Shown: positions 27,061 through 36,521, counted from the first letter of the stretch. The stretch: DNA of 64,000 nucleotides from Longitalea luteola (GCF_017356035.1 NZ_JAFIQX010000004.1:434001-498000); one strand, 5' to 3'. Numbers and translations are program-made. The notes: generated by a model not told the origin, from the sequence alone.

Positions 27061-27855
27061 TCACTTTGGCATATAATAAACGGCCTCTGGCTTTATGGTC
27101 ATAACCGGTTGGCACCAGCATACAGGTGACTGGCTATGATATCCAGACTGCACAGCTTCCGTTTCCAGGCCTTCCTGTCTATAATTTTTATTGGTATTGT
27201 CCTGTGCTGTATAATTGAATCCTGCTGACTGCATGTTTCGTCCTTCTGCTATCGGTTGCGTTTTCTGCATACGTTTCTCCCGCAACATTCGCTTGTAGGG
27301 TGTCATACGTTGCTCGCGGGTGAGGCCCGGCGCCGGTTCCTTGCGTAGTTTTCTTACCAGGATGAACGTGCCAATATTAAAACAAACAAACAAGATCAAA
27401 CTGCCCCGCAGATTGATCGGTTCAAAGCCGGCGTATGGCAGATGAATATCTGCAATGATGCCCATGGAATCGATACCGTTCCGGATGTTCACAGGCAAAT
27501 GATCCTGCACGAGGTAATAGATCCCTCCACCCGCAAGCATACAGACCAGCAAGGCAAATAATCCGGTAAATGCGGCTTTTAACCGCTGGCCAATGGCCCA
27601 CCGGCCAGGAAAGAATAATAACACTACGGGATAAACCAGCAGGAACAAAGCCGGCGCCAGGATGAGATCGATGTAGATGGGTAATGGTGTGGGAATATCC
27701 AGGAAAACAAGACTTGGTTTAATTTGAACAAGCCCCGAGATGGCAGGAAATTGATTGGCGATCCACGACTGGCCAAAGATGATACACAGCAGAAATAAAA
27801 CGGCCACCAGGGCCACTGCGGGAAACCGCTGGTGCTGAGCAGTATGGCTATCCAT
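27061..27855 (-). CDS. Hypothetical multi-pass membrane protein, 264 aa
   Basis: I do not recognise the family. About four hydrophobic helices are visible (near 14-32, 60-82, 95-115 and 150-168). Between helices 3 and 4 lies an extracytoplasmic loop (YLVQDHLPVNIRNGIDSMG). A basic cytoplasmic tail follows from residue 170 (RKLRKEPAPGLTREQRMTPYKRMLREKRM), then a hydrophilic, Gln-rich end. The start is ATG 27853-27855. It is downstream of the glycolipid-binding-family gene on the same strand, 169 bp away, so an operon is possible but not certain. Confidence 0.75.
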   Translation of the reverse strand: MDSHTAQHQRFPAVALVAVLFLLCIIFGQSWIANQFPAISGLVQIKPSLVFLDIPTPLPIYIDLILAPALFLLVYPVVLLFFPGRWAIGQRLKAAFTGLFALLVCMLAGGGIYYLVQDHLPVNIRNGIDSMGIIADIHLPYAGFEPINLRGSLILFVCFNIGTFILVRKLRKEPAPGLTREQRMTPYKRMLREKRMQKTQPIAEGRNMQSAGFNYTAQDNTNKNYRQEGLETEAVQSGYHSQSPVCWCQPVMTIKPEAVYYMPK

Positions 27856-28024
27856 AATAAATGATTTTAGAAAGTAGGAATATCATGCTACAGCACAGGC
27901 GCACAGTTGTTAACGCTTCTCATCGTTTTAACTATACAGGTGGATGCTTAAAATAGCGTTAAACAAAAGAGTGAGCTCAAATATTATACCCGAACGCTGA
28001 GACGGGCGATCAGCTTCCTGGATT

Positions 28025-28618
28025 TCACAATTGTTTGTCAATTGAAGTACCGTAAGCGGTCTTTATGGCTGCGCTTCGTACAAACAAGGTTGGATAATCC
28101 ACCACGAAGCCGGATTCATCTACTACAATATCGGCTTCAAAATCATTGGGAATATTTTGGTAGCGATATTCGGTCGCAGACAGGCGGCGATAACGTTGGC
28201 GAACAGGCAGGATCCGCCGTTCCATCAGATCACAATAGATCACCTGGATGTCCTCTTCCTGGTGCTGGTGCAACCGCAATCTGCGTATAGGCAGGGTATT
28301 GGTAAAGGGTGTTAATGAAATATCAATGTCAATACATCCATTGAATTGTGCCGCCTCTTTACCATCCAATGTCCAGTTGCCTTTTCCATCCCCTTCCAAC
28401 CGTATCGTTTGGGTTTCGTTGCTATGCCGGCTGGTGATGGCAACAAACCGGGTTTCCCAATGATCATTTGTTTTAATGTGGTAAGTTACCTGGTAGATCT
28501 TTCCCTGGTAGCTTCCAACGATGGTAGCAGTAATTTCGGAACCTGTTTCTCCCGTATCGATCAAACAGTTTTCCAGTGAGTGGTATTCACGTCCTGCCCA
28601 AAGTATATTTGTTTGCAT
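28025..28618 (-). CDS. Putative glycolipid-binding family protein (PF06475-like)
   Basis: A 197-residue soluble protein. The block order (NILWAGREYHSLENC at the start, then VTYHIKTNDHW, GNWTLDGKEAAQFNGCIDIDISLTPFTNTLPIRRL, and YRYQNIPNDFEADIVVDESGFVVDYPTLF) is that of the putative glycolipid-binding family, formerly DUF1089. The frame extends seven codons upstream, but ATG 28616-28618 is the natural start. No signal peptide. The family is known mainly by structure, so function is tentative. It is divergent from the protease-propeptide gene, with 178 bp between. Confidence 0.82.
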   Translation of the reverse strand: MQTNILWAGREYHSLENCLIDTGETGSEITATIVGSYQGKIYQVTYHIKTNDHWETRFVAITSRHSNETQTIRLEGDGKGNWTLDGKEAAQFNGCIDIDISLTPFTNTLPIRRLRLHQHQEEDIQVIYCDLMERRILPVRQRYRRLSATEYRYQNIPNDFEADIVVDESGFVVDYPTLFVRSAAIKTAYGTSIDKQL

Positions 28619-28796
28619 GATTTGATTAATTACTATCAAAAGATAGCAATTATTTTCGGCATCCGTCTACCATTAAGCTGTAAGTAAATGTTTCATTAAT
28701 AACCTTCATCATATTCATTAAATTCACTATAACACCCTGTTTTTTTACTGCAAAACAATACCCGTAACTTATGTTTTAAACGATAGCTGATTTTGC

Positions 28797-29159
28797 ATGT
28801 TTGCCAGGGCAATGATAACAGTTTTATATCTTGTTTTACTGACACCTGTCCAGGTTACGGCGCAACAAACCATTCCTGATAACAAGATCGACTGGCCGTT
28901 CAGGCGCCTGATCGCCGAACAAAAACGCGCTGACTCCATAAACCAGTGCAGCAACCGGGACACCTTAGTAAAAAAGTATGATTGTATTATTCATACCACC
29001 CAACCCGGAGCGCTTAAAAAGAAGGGTTTTACCATTCTGGCTGTTTCCCCACGGGCAGTAACGGCCCGGGTTACCCTAACCCAGCTAACCATTGCAGCAG
29101 CCATGCCCGAAGTGAAGTTTATCGAAGCCCCGGAATATTTAAAAATGCATCCGCAATAA
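28797..29159 (+). CDS. Free-standing S8 propeptide-like (I9-like) secreted protein
   Basis: A 120-residue exported protein with a signal peptide at about 1-22 (VQVTAQQ). Residues 58-117 align without gaps to the propeptide of the subtilase encoded 84 bp downstream. I count 22 identities over 52 positions from YDCI to the shared Ala-Pro, and a preceding segment (KIDWPFRRLIAEQ against KIDPAFKFVLAHQ) also matches. It lacks any catalytic domain. Stand-alone propeptide homologues of the I9 type act as protease inhibitors or intramolecular-chaperone substitutes in fungi; this is an inferred equivalent. Same strand and likely same transcript as the protease. Confidence 0.8.
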   Translation: MFARAMITVLYLVLLTPVQVTAQQTIPDNKIDWPFRRLIAEQKRADSINQCSNRDTLVKKYDCIIHTTQPGALKKKGFTILAVSPRAVTARVTLTQLTIAAAMPEVKFIEAPEYLKMHPQ

Positions 29160-29243
29160 CAACTTACCCAAATCCCCCGAAGCTGCGTATAATAGTTTTC
29201 GTTAAATTGCTTGTCTCCATTAACCACAATCAAATACCTGTCT

Positions 29244-32200
29244 ATGAGAAAATCTACCCAAAAGGGTTATCCTCTTGTTGTGCATATTCCTGTCACAACA
29301 TTATTTCAAAACAAATCAATCCTGCTTTCTTTTCTTTCAGTGCTGTTATACCTGGCTGGCTATGCGCAGGGTCGCTCGCCGGAACAGAAGATCGATCCTG
29401 CATTCAAATTTGTGTTGGCCCATCAACCGGGCGCGCGGCAGGTGACGGGCACTTATTCCCCTGCTTTCAAAACCACGCCTACGCAGGTGCGGTCGGCGAC
29501 GGGGCAGCCTGCTGGTGAGCGTTATGATTGCATCGTATATACGTCCGATGCAAACGCACTCCGCAACAGTGGCATTCTGGTGAATTCAGTGTATCCGCAT
29601 TTTGTAACGGCCTGGGTTACGCCAGAACAAATAAACCAGCTGGCGCAGCTGCCCGGGGTCAATTACATAGCTGCTCCTGTGATGGATGAATTGCATAACG
29701 ACATTGCCGTTGCCAGCAGCGGCGCCACCCTCCTTCACCAGGGAAAACTGAACAACACGGTGTACAAAGGCAAAGGAGTGATCGTTGCCATTTTTGATTC
29801 GGGTATCGACTGGAAACATCCCGACTTTCGCGACCCTGACGACACCACCAAAAGCCGCATCCTGCGCATCTGGGATCAAACGCTCACTCCCATTGCCGGA
29901 GAAGTGTCACCCGCAGGCATGGGTTACGGCGTTGAATATACCCGGGAACAGATCAATGATGAATTGGATGGAACGCCTACGAACTATGTTCGGGAACAGG
30001 ACATTAACGGACATGGCACCCACGTGGCCGGCACAGCTGCCGGTAATGGCGCCGCCCTGCCCCTTACCCGAAAATACACCGGTATGGCGCCGGAAGCCGA
30101 CATCGTTGTTATTAAAGGCGGCAACGGTTCTTTTCCCAACACCAATGTCATCAATGGCATAGCCTGGTTAAAGAACCTGGCCACTTCGCTTGGCAAACCC
30201 GTTGTATTGAATATGAGTATCGGAAGCCAGTTCGGCCCCCACGATGGCACCCGCGAATATGAACTTGTAGTAGATGATTTCACGGCTTCCGCACCTGGCC
30301 GGGCAGTGGTTATTTCAGCCGGTAACGACAATGGCAGTAATATCCATAACCAGCTTACGCTGGAAGGCGGCGGCAGCGGAACGGTTTCATTCAATGTGCC
30401 GGCTGTCACCGCCCCGGATCTCTTTCAGTACCGCGTATATGTAAACGATAGCAGCAATATTTCGGCTACATTGTCTGCACCCGGCTCCGGCGGTTCAGTT
30501 ACAGCCAATGCAGGTCAGTCTGTGGTTGGCCAGGTTATAGGCAATGGCTTCAATGTATATGTAAGCAATCAGATAGAATTAGGCAATGGTGACCGCTATG
30601 TAGACGTCTATGTTCAAAGGAATGGTACCAATAACATCAATCCGGTTGGTACCTGGACCCTTTCGCTCTCGAATAATACCAGCAATACGTTGTCATTGCA
30701 CGGCTGGATGTATTACAGGAACCCCGCCTTCTTTGCATTGACGCTGGTGAACGGCAACAGCGACTTCCTCGTGAGTTCACCGGGCAATGCCACTTCGGCC
30801 ATCACTGCGGCAGCCTATGTAGGCCGGCCTTCCTGGTATTCCTATGCCGCCAATGGCGCCTATTACGGCACTACTGCCCAAATGGATGCCATTGCCACTT
30901 TCAGCTCTCACGGCCCACGGCGTGATGGCGTATTGAAACCCGAGATCGCTGCTATTGGTCAACACGTGATCTCGGCATTCTCCACCAGTAGTTCAGCGGC
31001 GGTAACAGATATTATCTATCCCGGACTGTACCGGAAGAACCAGGGAACCAGTATGTCGGCACCGGTGGTTACCGGTGCGGTAGCATTGCTGTTACAGGCC
31101 AATCCAACAGCAAACGTTTCCCAGCTTAGAAACCTTCTTTTTTCCAATACCACCAAAGATTCTTTAACTGAAGCAGCAGGCCCCACTCCTAATACGACCT
31201 GGGGACATGGCCGTCTGGATATTTACCGGGCCGTTGGCGCAGCCTTCAATTGTTCACCGGTGAACCGCAAGACCTATCAATACGATGCCCCCAACCTGGC
31301 TTCTGAAGATGGCGGGGTAACGCTCGGCAGCCAGCGGGTAGCCGTACGCTTTACGCCCGATATAAGCGGCCGCCTTGGTGGCGCGTATTATCATACCTCT
31401 ATTACCAAAACGGCCCTGGTGTTGGAAGTACGGGCTGATAGCGCCGGCGTCCCGGGTGCGTTACTGGCCACATTGCCACTGCCCGATACCACTGTAAGCG
31501 CTTATTCATGGAATTATGTCGATCTCAGCGGCTTGAACATCTCCGTTACGAACGGCGCCGATTATTATGTAGTGGTCTATCGCGATTCGGCCAGCGCAGC
31601 CAACTGGAGCCTGCGCCGGGAAAGCACCAGTCTTGATAACCGGACACTCATTTCCGCGAATGGGATCACCTGGGTAAATCCGGGATTTGATTACAAGATC
31701 CGCTCGGTGGTATACAGCCATCCGCTGATGACAGGCAACCTGGTTACCAGGAATACAAAAGCGATCAGGGACATTGCTGCCAGCCATCTGTTCGTCGACA
31801 GCAGCTGCCGCCTCATAGCCCAGGTATCACCGGCCGGCGCCACGCCGGTAAGTGGTACGGTTACCGCCAACGTATGGATAGAATCCAGGGTTCCCCATGA
31901 TTGCGGAATACCTTTTGTGGCCAGGCATTACCAGTTACTGCCTGCCACGAATGCAACATCGGCTACAGCCCAGGTAACCCTGTTCTTTACCCAGGCTGAA
32001 TTCACCGCCTTCAATGCCGATTACCTGAGCTTTCTGAACCTGCCGGCCAACCCAAGAGATGCGGCTGGTATAGCCAATGTACGTATCGCCTGGTACGAAG
32101 GCAGCAGCAGCAATGGTACCGGCCTGCCCTGTAGTTACAGCGGCGATGCTACGCTTATAGATCCGGCAGACAGCAACATTGTATGGAATGCAGCAGCCAA

Positions 32201-32789
32201 CCGCTGGGAGATCACCTTTGAGGCCAGCGGTTTTGGCGGTTTTATCGTACAAACCAACCGGAAGGGCACACCATTGATGGTTGAAAACTTCAACGGTCAT
32301 TCATTGGGCAGATCCAATGTTTTGAGCTGGTTCTTCAGATGTTTACGCAAATGGGCCATATTCGATGTTGAACAAAGCCATAATGGAATTAGTTTCAGCA
32401 GCATTGGCAAACCAAAAGGCTGGGATGCCTGCAGCTTTAATTTCGATTTTAAACACGAAATGCCTGATAATGGTAAGAACTACTATCGCATAAAGGTAAC
32501 CGATAAGGATTCGGTATACTATTCAAACACTATTCTCCTGGAGACCGGAAAAGTACAAACTGCCCTGTATCCGAATGTTATAAAGCAAGGTGAAAGCATA
32601 CAGGTAGTATGCAGCGAAAACGACGGGATATTGCGGGTGAATGATGCTACCGGTAGACTTGTGTTCAGCCGCATCCTGACAACGGGCAATCAACGTATAA
32701 CGTTGCCGGTTAATTTGAGCGGTATGTTCTATTACAACATACAGAACGGAAAACGCAGGTTAACCAGTGGTAAGCTCATCATTCAGTAA
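29244..32789 (+). CDS. S8 family serine peptidase (subtilase), type IX-secreted
   Basis: A large secreted protease of 1181 residues. The frame opens at a TTG (29211), but ATG 29244 gives a signal peptide ending near YAQG (about residue 43). A propeptide covers about 80-155. The subtilase domain carries the triad D185 (IFDSGID), H257 (GHGTHVAGT) and S603 (GTSMSAPVV). A long insert of about 130-150 residues between His and Ser is probably a PA or beta-rich insert (DLFQYRVYVNDSSN). Several beta-domains follow. The C-terminal 75 residues (ALYPNVIKQGESIQV...GRLVFSRIL...YYNIQNGKR) form a type A sorting-domain-like T9SS tail. Its own propeptide homologue is encoded just upstream. A strong terminator follows. 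Confidence 0.95.
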   Translation: MRKSTQKGYPLVVHIPVTTLFQNKSILLSFLSVLLYLAGYAQGRSPEQKIDPAFKFVLAHQPGARQVTGTYSPAFKTTPTQVRSATGQPAGERYDCIVYTSDANALRNSGILVNSVYPHFVTAWVTPEQINQLAQLPGVNYIAAPVMDELHNDIAVASSGATLLHQGKLNNTVYKGKGVIVAIFDSGIDWKHPDFRDPDDTTKSRILRIWDQTLTPIAGEVSPAGMGYGVEYTREQINDELDGTPTNYVREQDINGHGTHVAGTAAGNGAALPLTRKYTGMAPEADIVVIKGGNGSFPNTNVINGIAWLKNLATSLGKPVVLNMSIGSQFGPHDGTREYELVVDDFTASAPGRAVVISAGNDNGSNIHNQLTLEGGGSGTVSFNVPAVTAPDLFQYRVYVNDSSNISATLSAPGSGGSVTANAGQSVVGQVIGNGFNVYVSNQIELGNGDRYVDVYVQRNGTNNINPVGTWTLSLSNNTSNTLSLHGWMYYRNPAFFALTLVNGNSDFLVSSPGNATSAITAAAYVGRPSWYSYAANGAYYGTTAQMDAIATFSSHGPRRDGVLKPEIAAIGQHVISAFSTSSSAAVTDIIYPGLYRKNQGTSMSAPVVTGAVALLLQANPTANVSQLRNLLFSNTTKDSLTEAAGPTPNTTWGHGRLDIYRAVGAAFNCSPVNRKTYQYDAPNLASEDGGVTLGSQRVAVRFTPDISGRLGGAYYHTSITKTALVLEVRADSAGVPGALLATLPLPDTTVSAYSWNYVDLSGLNISVTNGADYYVVVYRDSASAANWSLRRESTSLDNRTLISANGITWVNPGFDYKIRSVVYSHPLMTGNLVTRNTKAIRDIAASHLFVDSSCRLIAQVSPAGATPVSGTVTANVWIESRVPHDCGIPFVARHYQLLPATNATSATAQVTLFFTQAEFTAFNADYLSFLNLPANPRDAAGIANVRIAWYEGSSSNGTGLPCSYSGDATLIDPADSNIVWNAAANRWEITFEASGFGGFIVQTNRKGTPLMVENFNGHSLGRSNVLSWFFRCLRKWAIFDVEQSHNGISFSSIGKPKGWDACSFNFDFKHEMPDNGKNYYRIKVTDKDSVYYSNTILLETGKVQTALYPNVIKQGESIQVVCSENDGILRVNDATGRLVFSRILTTGNQRITLPVNLSGMFYYNIQNGKRRLTSGKLIIQ

Positions 32790-32804
32790 GAGAAGTGGGA
32801 ATAA

Positions 32805-32845
32805 TGACAAAAGGGTCTCCGCGAGTTGCGGAGACCCTTTTGTCA
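32805..32845 (+). terminator. Intrinsic terminator, subtilase gene
   Basis: A perfect 18-bp stem (TGACAAAAGGGTCTCCGC at 32805-32822, its complement at 32828-32845) with a 5-nt loop, 16 bp after the subtilase stop. Confidence 0.9.
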
Positions 32846-33027
32846 TTGATTAATTATTGAAAAAATACCTGTTTCCATTTCGATGGCCGTGGTGTTACTG
32901 TCAATGACCAGGCCTTCCATGCTACATTTCGTCTTTGTCTTTTGAGCAGGCGCCAATACAGCAGGCGATTCCCAGCATTCATATAAATCACTTTGGCAGC
33001 CAGAATTTAAAAAACGCCTGCCCGGAG

Positions 33028-33969
33028 CTACAGCAATCCTTCTTCCAGTTTATTAAGCAATTCAAGGCCAAACCCTGAAATGAAGAACCGTTCTTTTTTA
33101 TTGTTGAGCAGTTGTTGGGTCCAGTCAACCAGTCCGCCATCAGCGATCTCAAATTGCCGTCCCTGCACACTAATGTCTGCTTTGAACTGAAGCCCTTTAT
33201 AATAATTATTTGAACCGGGCGTTTCGTCGCGGGTAATTGCTACGCCCGGCAACCGGTCATTAAGATATTCCATAACAGCTGGTAAGAAAACTTCGGGGTA
33301 ACCCGCTCTTTGCTGCAACCGGAATTTTACCGTGCCCGTATTAAAAACCGTGGTAAGTACATCCTGCAATGCCGTGAAATGGTCGGCTAACGCCTTCTTT
33401 TCAAATGTGTAGCTACCGGTATCTGAACCGGATGAAACCATACAGCCGATCGTAAAATGGGGCGAGAAGCCTTTTATTGCGAATGGCTGCGAACGCACAT
33501 GCCGTTGCACGGTGCTGTATTTTATATGCGCCTCTCCGACCGCATTTTTTTGTTTCTTCTTCTGGCTGCTGATGTGTAACGCCAGGGCATTCGTAGCATC
33601 TGACAGCACTTCGCAGCTGCGTAAAGCCGAAACCACTTTGTCCTGGTCAACGGTGGCTACTACCGAACAGGTACCCAGCTGACTGAGCGGCGATACCTGC
33701 AAAGGTTTAAAATCATGGCGCTTCAGGCATTGCAGCGTTTGCAAAGACCTTTCAAGCAGGTGCAGGTAATCCGTTTCAGCCGGTTGAACAAAGCGGTTGT
33801 TATCATATTGTTTCAACAGTTCAGGTGCAGTGAGCTGCTGCGCCCTGCGCGCAAACACTTCCAGCAACAGGGAATTGAGATCGGCGCCTGATAATTGCTC
33901 AGAAAGTATACTGATCAAATCGCTGTTCCCTGTGCGTTGGGCTATTATTTTTCCAATTTTTCCTGCCAT
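33028..33969 (-). CDS. Unrecognised protein with weak class II tRNA-synthetase/HisZ-like features
   Basis: 313 residues from ATG 33967-33969 (MAGKIGKIIAQRT); the frame runs on upstream, but those 61 codons overlap the GNAT gene and are not needed. Weak features recall HisRS or ATP-phosphoribosyltransferase regulatory subunits: the block SPLSQLGTCSVVATVDQDKVVSALR, KGLQFKADISVQGRQFEIADGGLVDW, and a terminal FFISGFGLELLNKL resembling a motif-3 GFGLERL. No anticodon-binding domain or complete catalytic motif is visible. It starts two bases after the GNAT stop on the same strand, so the two are likely translated together. I would not assign a function. Confidence 0.75.
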   Translation of the reverse strand: MAGKIGKIIAQRTGNSDLISILSEQLSGADLNSLLLEVFARRAQQLTAPELLKQYDNNRFVQPAETDYLHLLERSLQTLQCLKRHDFKPLQVSPLSQLGTCSVVATVDQDKVVSALRSCEVLSDATNALALHISSQKKKQKNAVGEAHIKYSTVQRHVRSQPFAIKGFSPHFTIGCMVSSGSDTGSYTFEKKALADHFTALQDVLTTVFNTGTVKFRLQQRAGYPEVFLPAVMEYLNDRLPGVAITRDETPGSNNYYKGLQFKADISVQGRQFEIADGGLVDWTQQLLNNKKERFFISGFGLELLNKLEEGLL

Positions 33970-33971
33970 GC

Positions 33972-34499
33972 TTATTTTAATTTGGCCATCAGGTAATCGT
34001 CGAGTAATACATTGTTCTTGATAGACCCTTTTCTGCGTATTCCTTCTATTACAAATCCATTTTTCAATAAGGCTTTTTGGGAAGCATGGTTGTTCTCGAA
34101 CACATGTGCGAATATCCTGACGATGTTCAGTTGATCGAATCCATACCGGCATGCCAGGCCGATCGCTTCTGTGGTTATTCCCCGGCCCCGGAAACGGCTT
34201 CCCAGCCAGTAACCTATTTCGGCAGAATGCCGGTAAATATCTTCCTGCTGTACAAGGCTGATAACACCGGCCAGTGTGCCAGATTCAAAGATACCCCAAC
34301 AATATAAATGGGCATCTTCTTTGGCGAATTGAATAAATCCTTTTGCATGGGCGAGTGTATACGGAGAGGGAAAACTGTCTCGTACGAAGCTGCTGATCGA
34401 TGGATCGTTGGCAATAACCGCCAGCGCTTCGGCATCTGAAGCCAGTAGGGGCCGCAGACTGATCCCAATTGATCCAATTATTTCGATGGTTTGTGCCAT
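33972..34499 (-). CDS. GNAT family N-acetyltransferase (RimJ/RimL-like)
   Basis: 175 residues, ATG 34497-34499 (an in-frame TTG at 34505 is less likely). Features of RimJ/RimL-type acetyltransferases are visible: ISLRPLLASDAEALAVIANDPSI near the start, GVISLVQQEDIYRHSAEIGYWLG, the acetyl-CoA loop SRFRGRGITTEAIGLAC, and NHASQKALLKNGFVIEG near the end. The acceptor could be a protein N-terminus or a small amine. It lies immediately upstream of the class II synthetase-like gene, whose start follows its stop by two bases. Confidence 0.9.
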   Translation of the reverse strand: MAQTIEIIGSIGISLRPLLASDAEALAVIANDPSISSFVRDSFPSPYTLAHAKGFIQFAKEDAHLYCWGIFESGTLAGVISLVQQEDIYRHSAEIGYWLGSRFRGRGITTEAIGLACRYGFDQLNIVRIFAHVFENNHASQKALLKNGFVIEGIRRKGSIKNNVLLDDYLMAKLK

Positions 34500-34572
34500 T
34501 TGCAAGTTTAGCCAAAACCACTCATAGTTTCGATATTAACTGTACAAAATGACACCGAGGTGAAAGCAAAAA

Positions 34573-34596
34573 AACCCTGACGGTATCGTCAGGGTT
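34573..34596 (-). terminator. Intrinsic terminator, RRM gene
   Basis: Stem AACCCTGACG (34573-34582) with CGTCAGGGTT (34587-34596) and a 4-nt loop; the minus strand continues into a T tract. It follows the RRM gene at 34645-34950. Confidence 0.8.
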
Positions 34597-34644
34597 ACTT
34601 CAATGAGCTATTTCGATTGAATTATTTCAACAACGAGCTATTGA

Positions 34645-34950
34645 TTACCATCTTGATTTGAAACCACCGCCACCGCGGTTGCCGCCGCCAAACGAATTGC
34701 CGCGGTCAGTTTTCGGTCTTGCCACCGAAACAGAAATATTCCTGCCTTCAACTTCTTTTCCTTCAAGCCCCTGTATGGCTTTTTTCCCTTCATCTTCTGC
34801 AGACATTTCTACAAATCCAAACCCACGGGATCTGCCTGTTTCTCTGTCTGTGATTACTTTGGCTGAGGTAACGTTACCATAAGCCGAAAATAAATTTCTC
34901 AGGTCCTCGTCACTAACGTGAAAACCTAAATTAGAAACGTACAAATTCAT
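34645..34950 (-). CDS. RRM RNA-binding protein with Gly-rich tail
   Basis: A 101-residue RNA recognition motif protein. RNP2 is LYVSNL (3-8) and RNP1 is RGFGFVEM (about 43-50), both with the aromatic residues needed for RNA stacking. The C-terminal 16 residues are Gly/Arg/Asn-rich (GGGNRGGGG), like the cold-induced RRM proteins of cyanobacteria and many Bacteroidota. Such proteins act as RNA chaperones in the cytoplasm. It is monocistronic, with a terminator and a long A-rich upstream region of about 200 bp that could form a regulated 5' leader. A second, degenerate RRM gene is found at 38063. Confidence 0.93.
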   Translation of the reverse strand: MNLYVSNLGFHVSDEDLRNLFSAYGNVTSAKVITDRETGRSRGFGFVEMSAEDEGKKAIQGLEGKEVEGRNISVSVARPKTDRGNSFGGGNRGGGGFKSRW

Positions 34951-35151
34951 TACTCTAAAATTAAAATGTGATAAATGAACTGAGCAGCACTCACAAAAAG
35001 TAGAAAAAGCGAAAGCTTACAGGAGAAAAAAAAGCAAAATATCGTTTAAAGTACTTTATGCTGTAAAACTCAATTGTCGTTAATAAAGATAGCCCATTAA
35101 ATGCATACTGCCAACTAATTCTTTAAAGGGCTGGTTAATGTAATTGTTAAT

Positions 35152-36234
35152 TTAATTACCATGCATTCGGTAACAAACGGCATTGATATTCATACCTGCA
35201 CCAACAGATGCAAATAATATAACATCTCCGGGTTCAAGCTGCTGGTCCTTTACCATTCCCTTACACACCAGGTCATACAATGTTGGAATGGTGGCTACAG
35301 AACTGTTTCCCAGCCAGTGAATACTCATTGGCATGATGTGTTCCGGCGCCTTTTGAATACCGTACAGGTTATAAAAAGCCGTTACAATGGCTTCATCCAT
35401 TTTTTCATTCGCCTGATGGATAAATATTTTTTTCAGGTCGGTTATAGGTATGCCACTTTTATCTAAACATCCCTTCATTGCTTCCGGAACATGGCGTACC
35501 GCATACTCATATACTTTCCGGCCTTTCATTTTAATGTACCGTGTATCTTCATTCGCCCCCGACTGGTATGATTCACCAAAATTTATATATGAAACTTCGT
35601 TGAGGCAATCTGACCTGGTGCTGGTACCCAATATGCCTGCGGGCTGATCACCGGTTTCCCTGTATTCGAGTATGCAGGCCCCTGCACCATCGGAAAAGAT
35701 CATACTGTCCCGGTCATATTCATCCAATACCCTCGACAATGTTTCTGCCCCGATCACCAGGCAGGTTTTGGCGCTGCCCGCTCTGAAATACACATCGGCC
35801 TGTATCATGCCCTGTACCCATCCGGGACAACCGAACAGAATATCATACGGCACACAGGCCGGGTTACGGATGCCCAACAAATGTTTAACCCGTGAGGCAA
35901 TCGAAGGAACCGCATCCGATTGAATGGTCCCTTTCACTACATCGCCATAATTATGGGCAACGATGATCTGGTCAATAGTTTCCGCATCAATGCCACTGTC
36001 TTCAATGGCCAGCTTACCGGCGATGGCAGCTATGTCCGACGTGTTCAGGTTATCAGGCGCATAACGGCGTTCCCCTATACCGGTAATTAACTCGAACTTT
36101 TTGATGACCTCATCTGCCGGCACAGCAAGTGGTTGGTTGTTTATACCGTGAAAATTTCTTGTAATGAAGTCGGCATTGGCTTTAATGACCGGTGGAATAT
36201 AACTTCCCGATCCGGTAATAATTGAACGTAACAT
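35152..36234 (-). CDS. 3-oxoacyl-ACP synthase III (KAS III)-like enzyme
   Basis: 360 residues of the FabH/KAS III thiolase fold. The triad is present: Cys136 (DILFGCPGW), His273 (IFIHQANEK) and Asn310 (HWLGNSSVA). An oxyanion/CoA region (IFSDGAGACILE) and a final VGAGMNINAV are also seen. It is slightly longer than canonical FabH (about 320), and no fab operon surrounds it, so it may condense another acyl starter (resorcinol, beta-ketone or methylated fatty acid types). The start is ATG 36232-36234. It sits 12 bp downstream of an 86-aa unknown and 287 bp after a DEAD-box helicase gene, all on the same strand. Confidence 0.88.
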   Translation of the reverse strand: MLRSIITGSGSYIPPVIKANADFITRNFHGINNQPLAVPADEVIKKFELITGIGERRYAPDNLNTSDIAAIAGKLAIEDSGIDAETIDQIIVAHNYGDVVKGTIQSDAVPSIASRVKHLLGIRNPACVPYDILFGCPGWVQGMIQADVYFRAGSAKTCLVIGAETLSRVLDEYDRDSMIFSDGAGACILEYRETGDQPAGILGTSTRSDCLNEVSYINFGESYQSGANEDTRYIKMKGRKVYEYAVRHVPEAMKGCLDKSGIPITDLKKIFIHQANEKMDEAIVTAFYNLYGIQKAPEHIMPMSIHWLGNSSVATIPTLYDLVCKGMVKDQQLEPGDVILFASVGAGMNINAVCYRMHGN

Positions 36235-36246
36235 AAAATAAGGGTG

Positions 36247-36498
36247 TTAGGGAGCAGAAAGTTTGGTGATCTCGGATCCGCTGAACATTCTTGCCAGATT
36301 CATATCCCTCGACTTGCGATAACTTTCAATATTCAATTCACCTACTATCCGCCAGAAATTCTTTGCTTTTAATTCACTATAGTCAGGTGTTGAAATAAAT
36401 ATTCCAACGATTGGCTTTCTTCCTCTAAAACTAACCTTCACAGGCGTTTTATCAAGGTAATTCTGTTGCACGAATTTTTCGATCTGAACGTTTGTCAT
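36247..36498 (-). CDS. Hypothetical protein, 83 aa
   Basis: A small protein I do not recognise. ATG 36496-36498 gives 83 residues; a longer frame starts three codons earlier. It has a beta-type core (PVKVSFRGRKPIVGIFISTPDYSELKAKNFWRIVGEL) and no membrane segment. It lies between the helicase (24 bp upstream) and the KAS III gene (12 bp downstream) on the same strand, so it probably belongs to the helicase transcript. A small RNA-binding or Sm-like partner of the helicase is conceivable, but this is guesswork. Confidence 0.6.
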   Translation of the reverse strand: MTNVQIEKFVQQNYLDKTPVKVSFRGRKPIVGIFISTPDYSELKAKNFWRIVGELNIESYRKSRDMNLARMFSGSEITKLSAP

Positions 36499-36521
36499 AA
36501 TAAACATTTACAATTTAAGAC

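Noticed and set aside
33970-34152. 61-codon upstream extension of the 313-aa protein
   Set aside because: It lies inside the GNAT gene in another frame; ATG 33967-33969 follows the GNAT stop.
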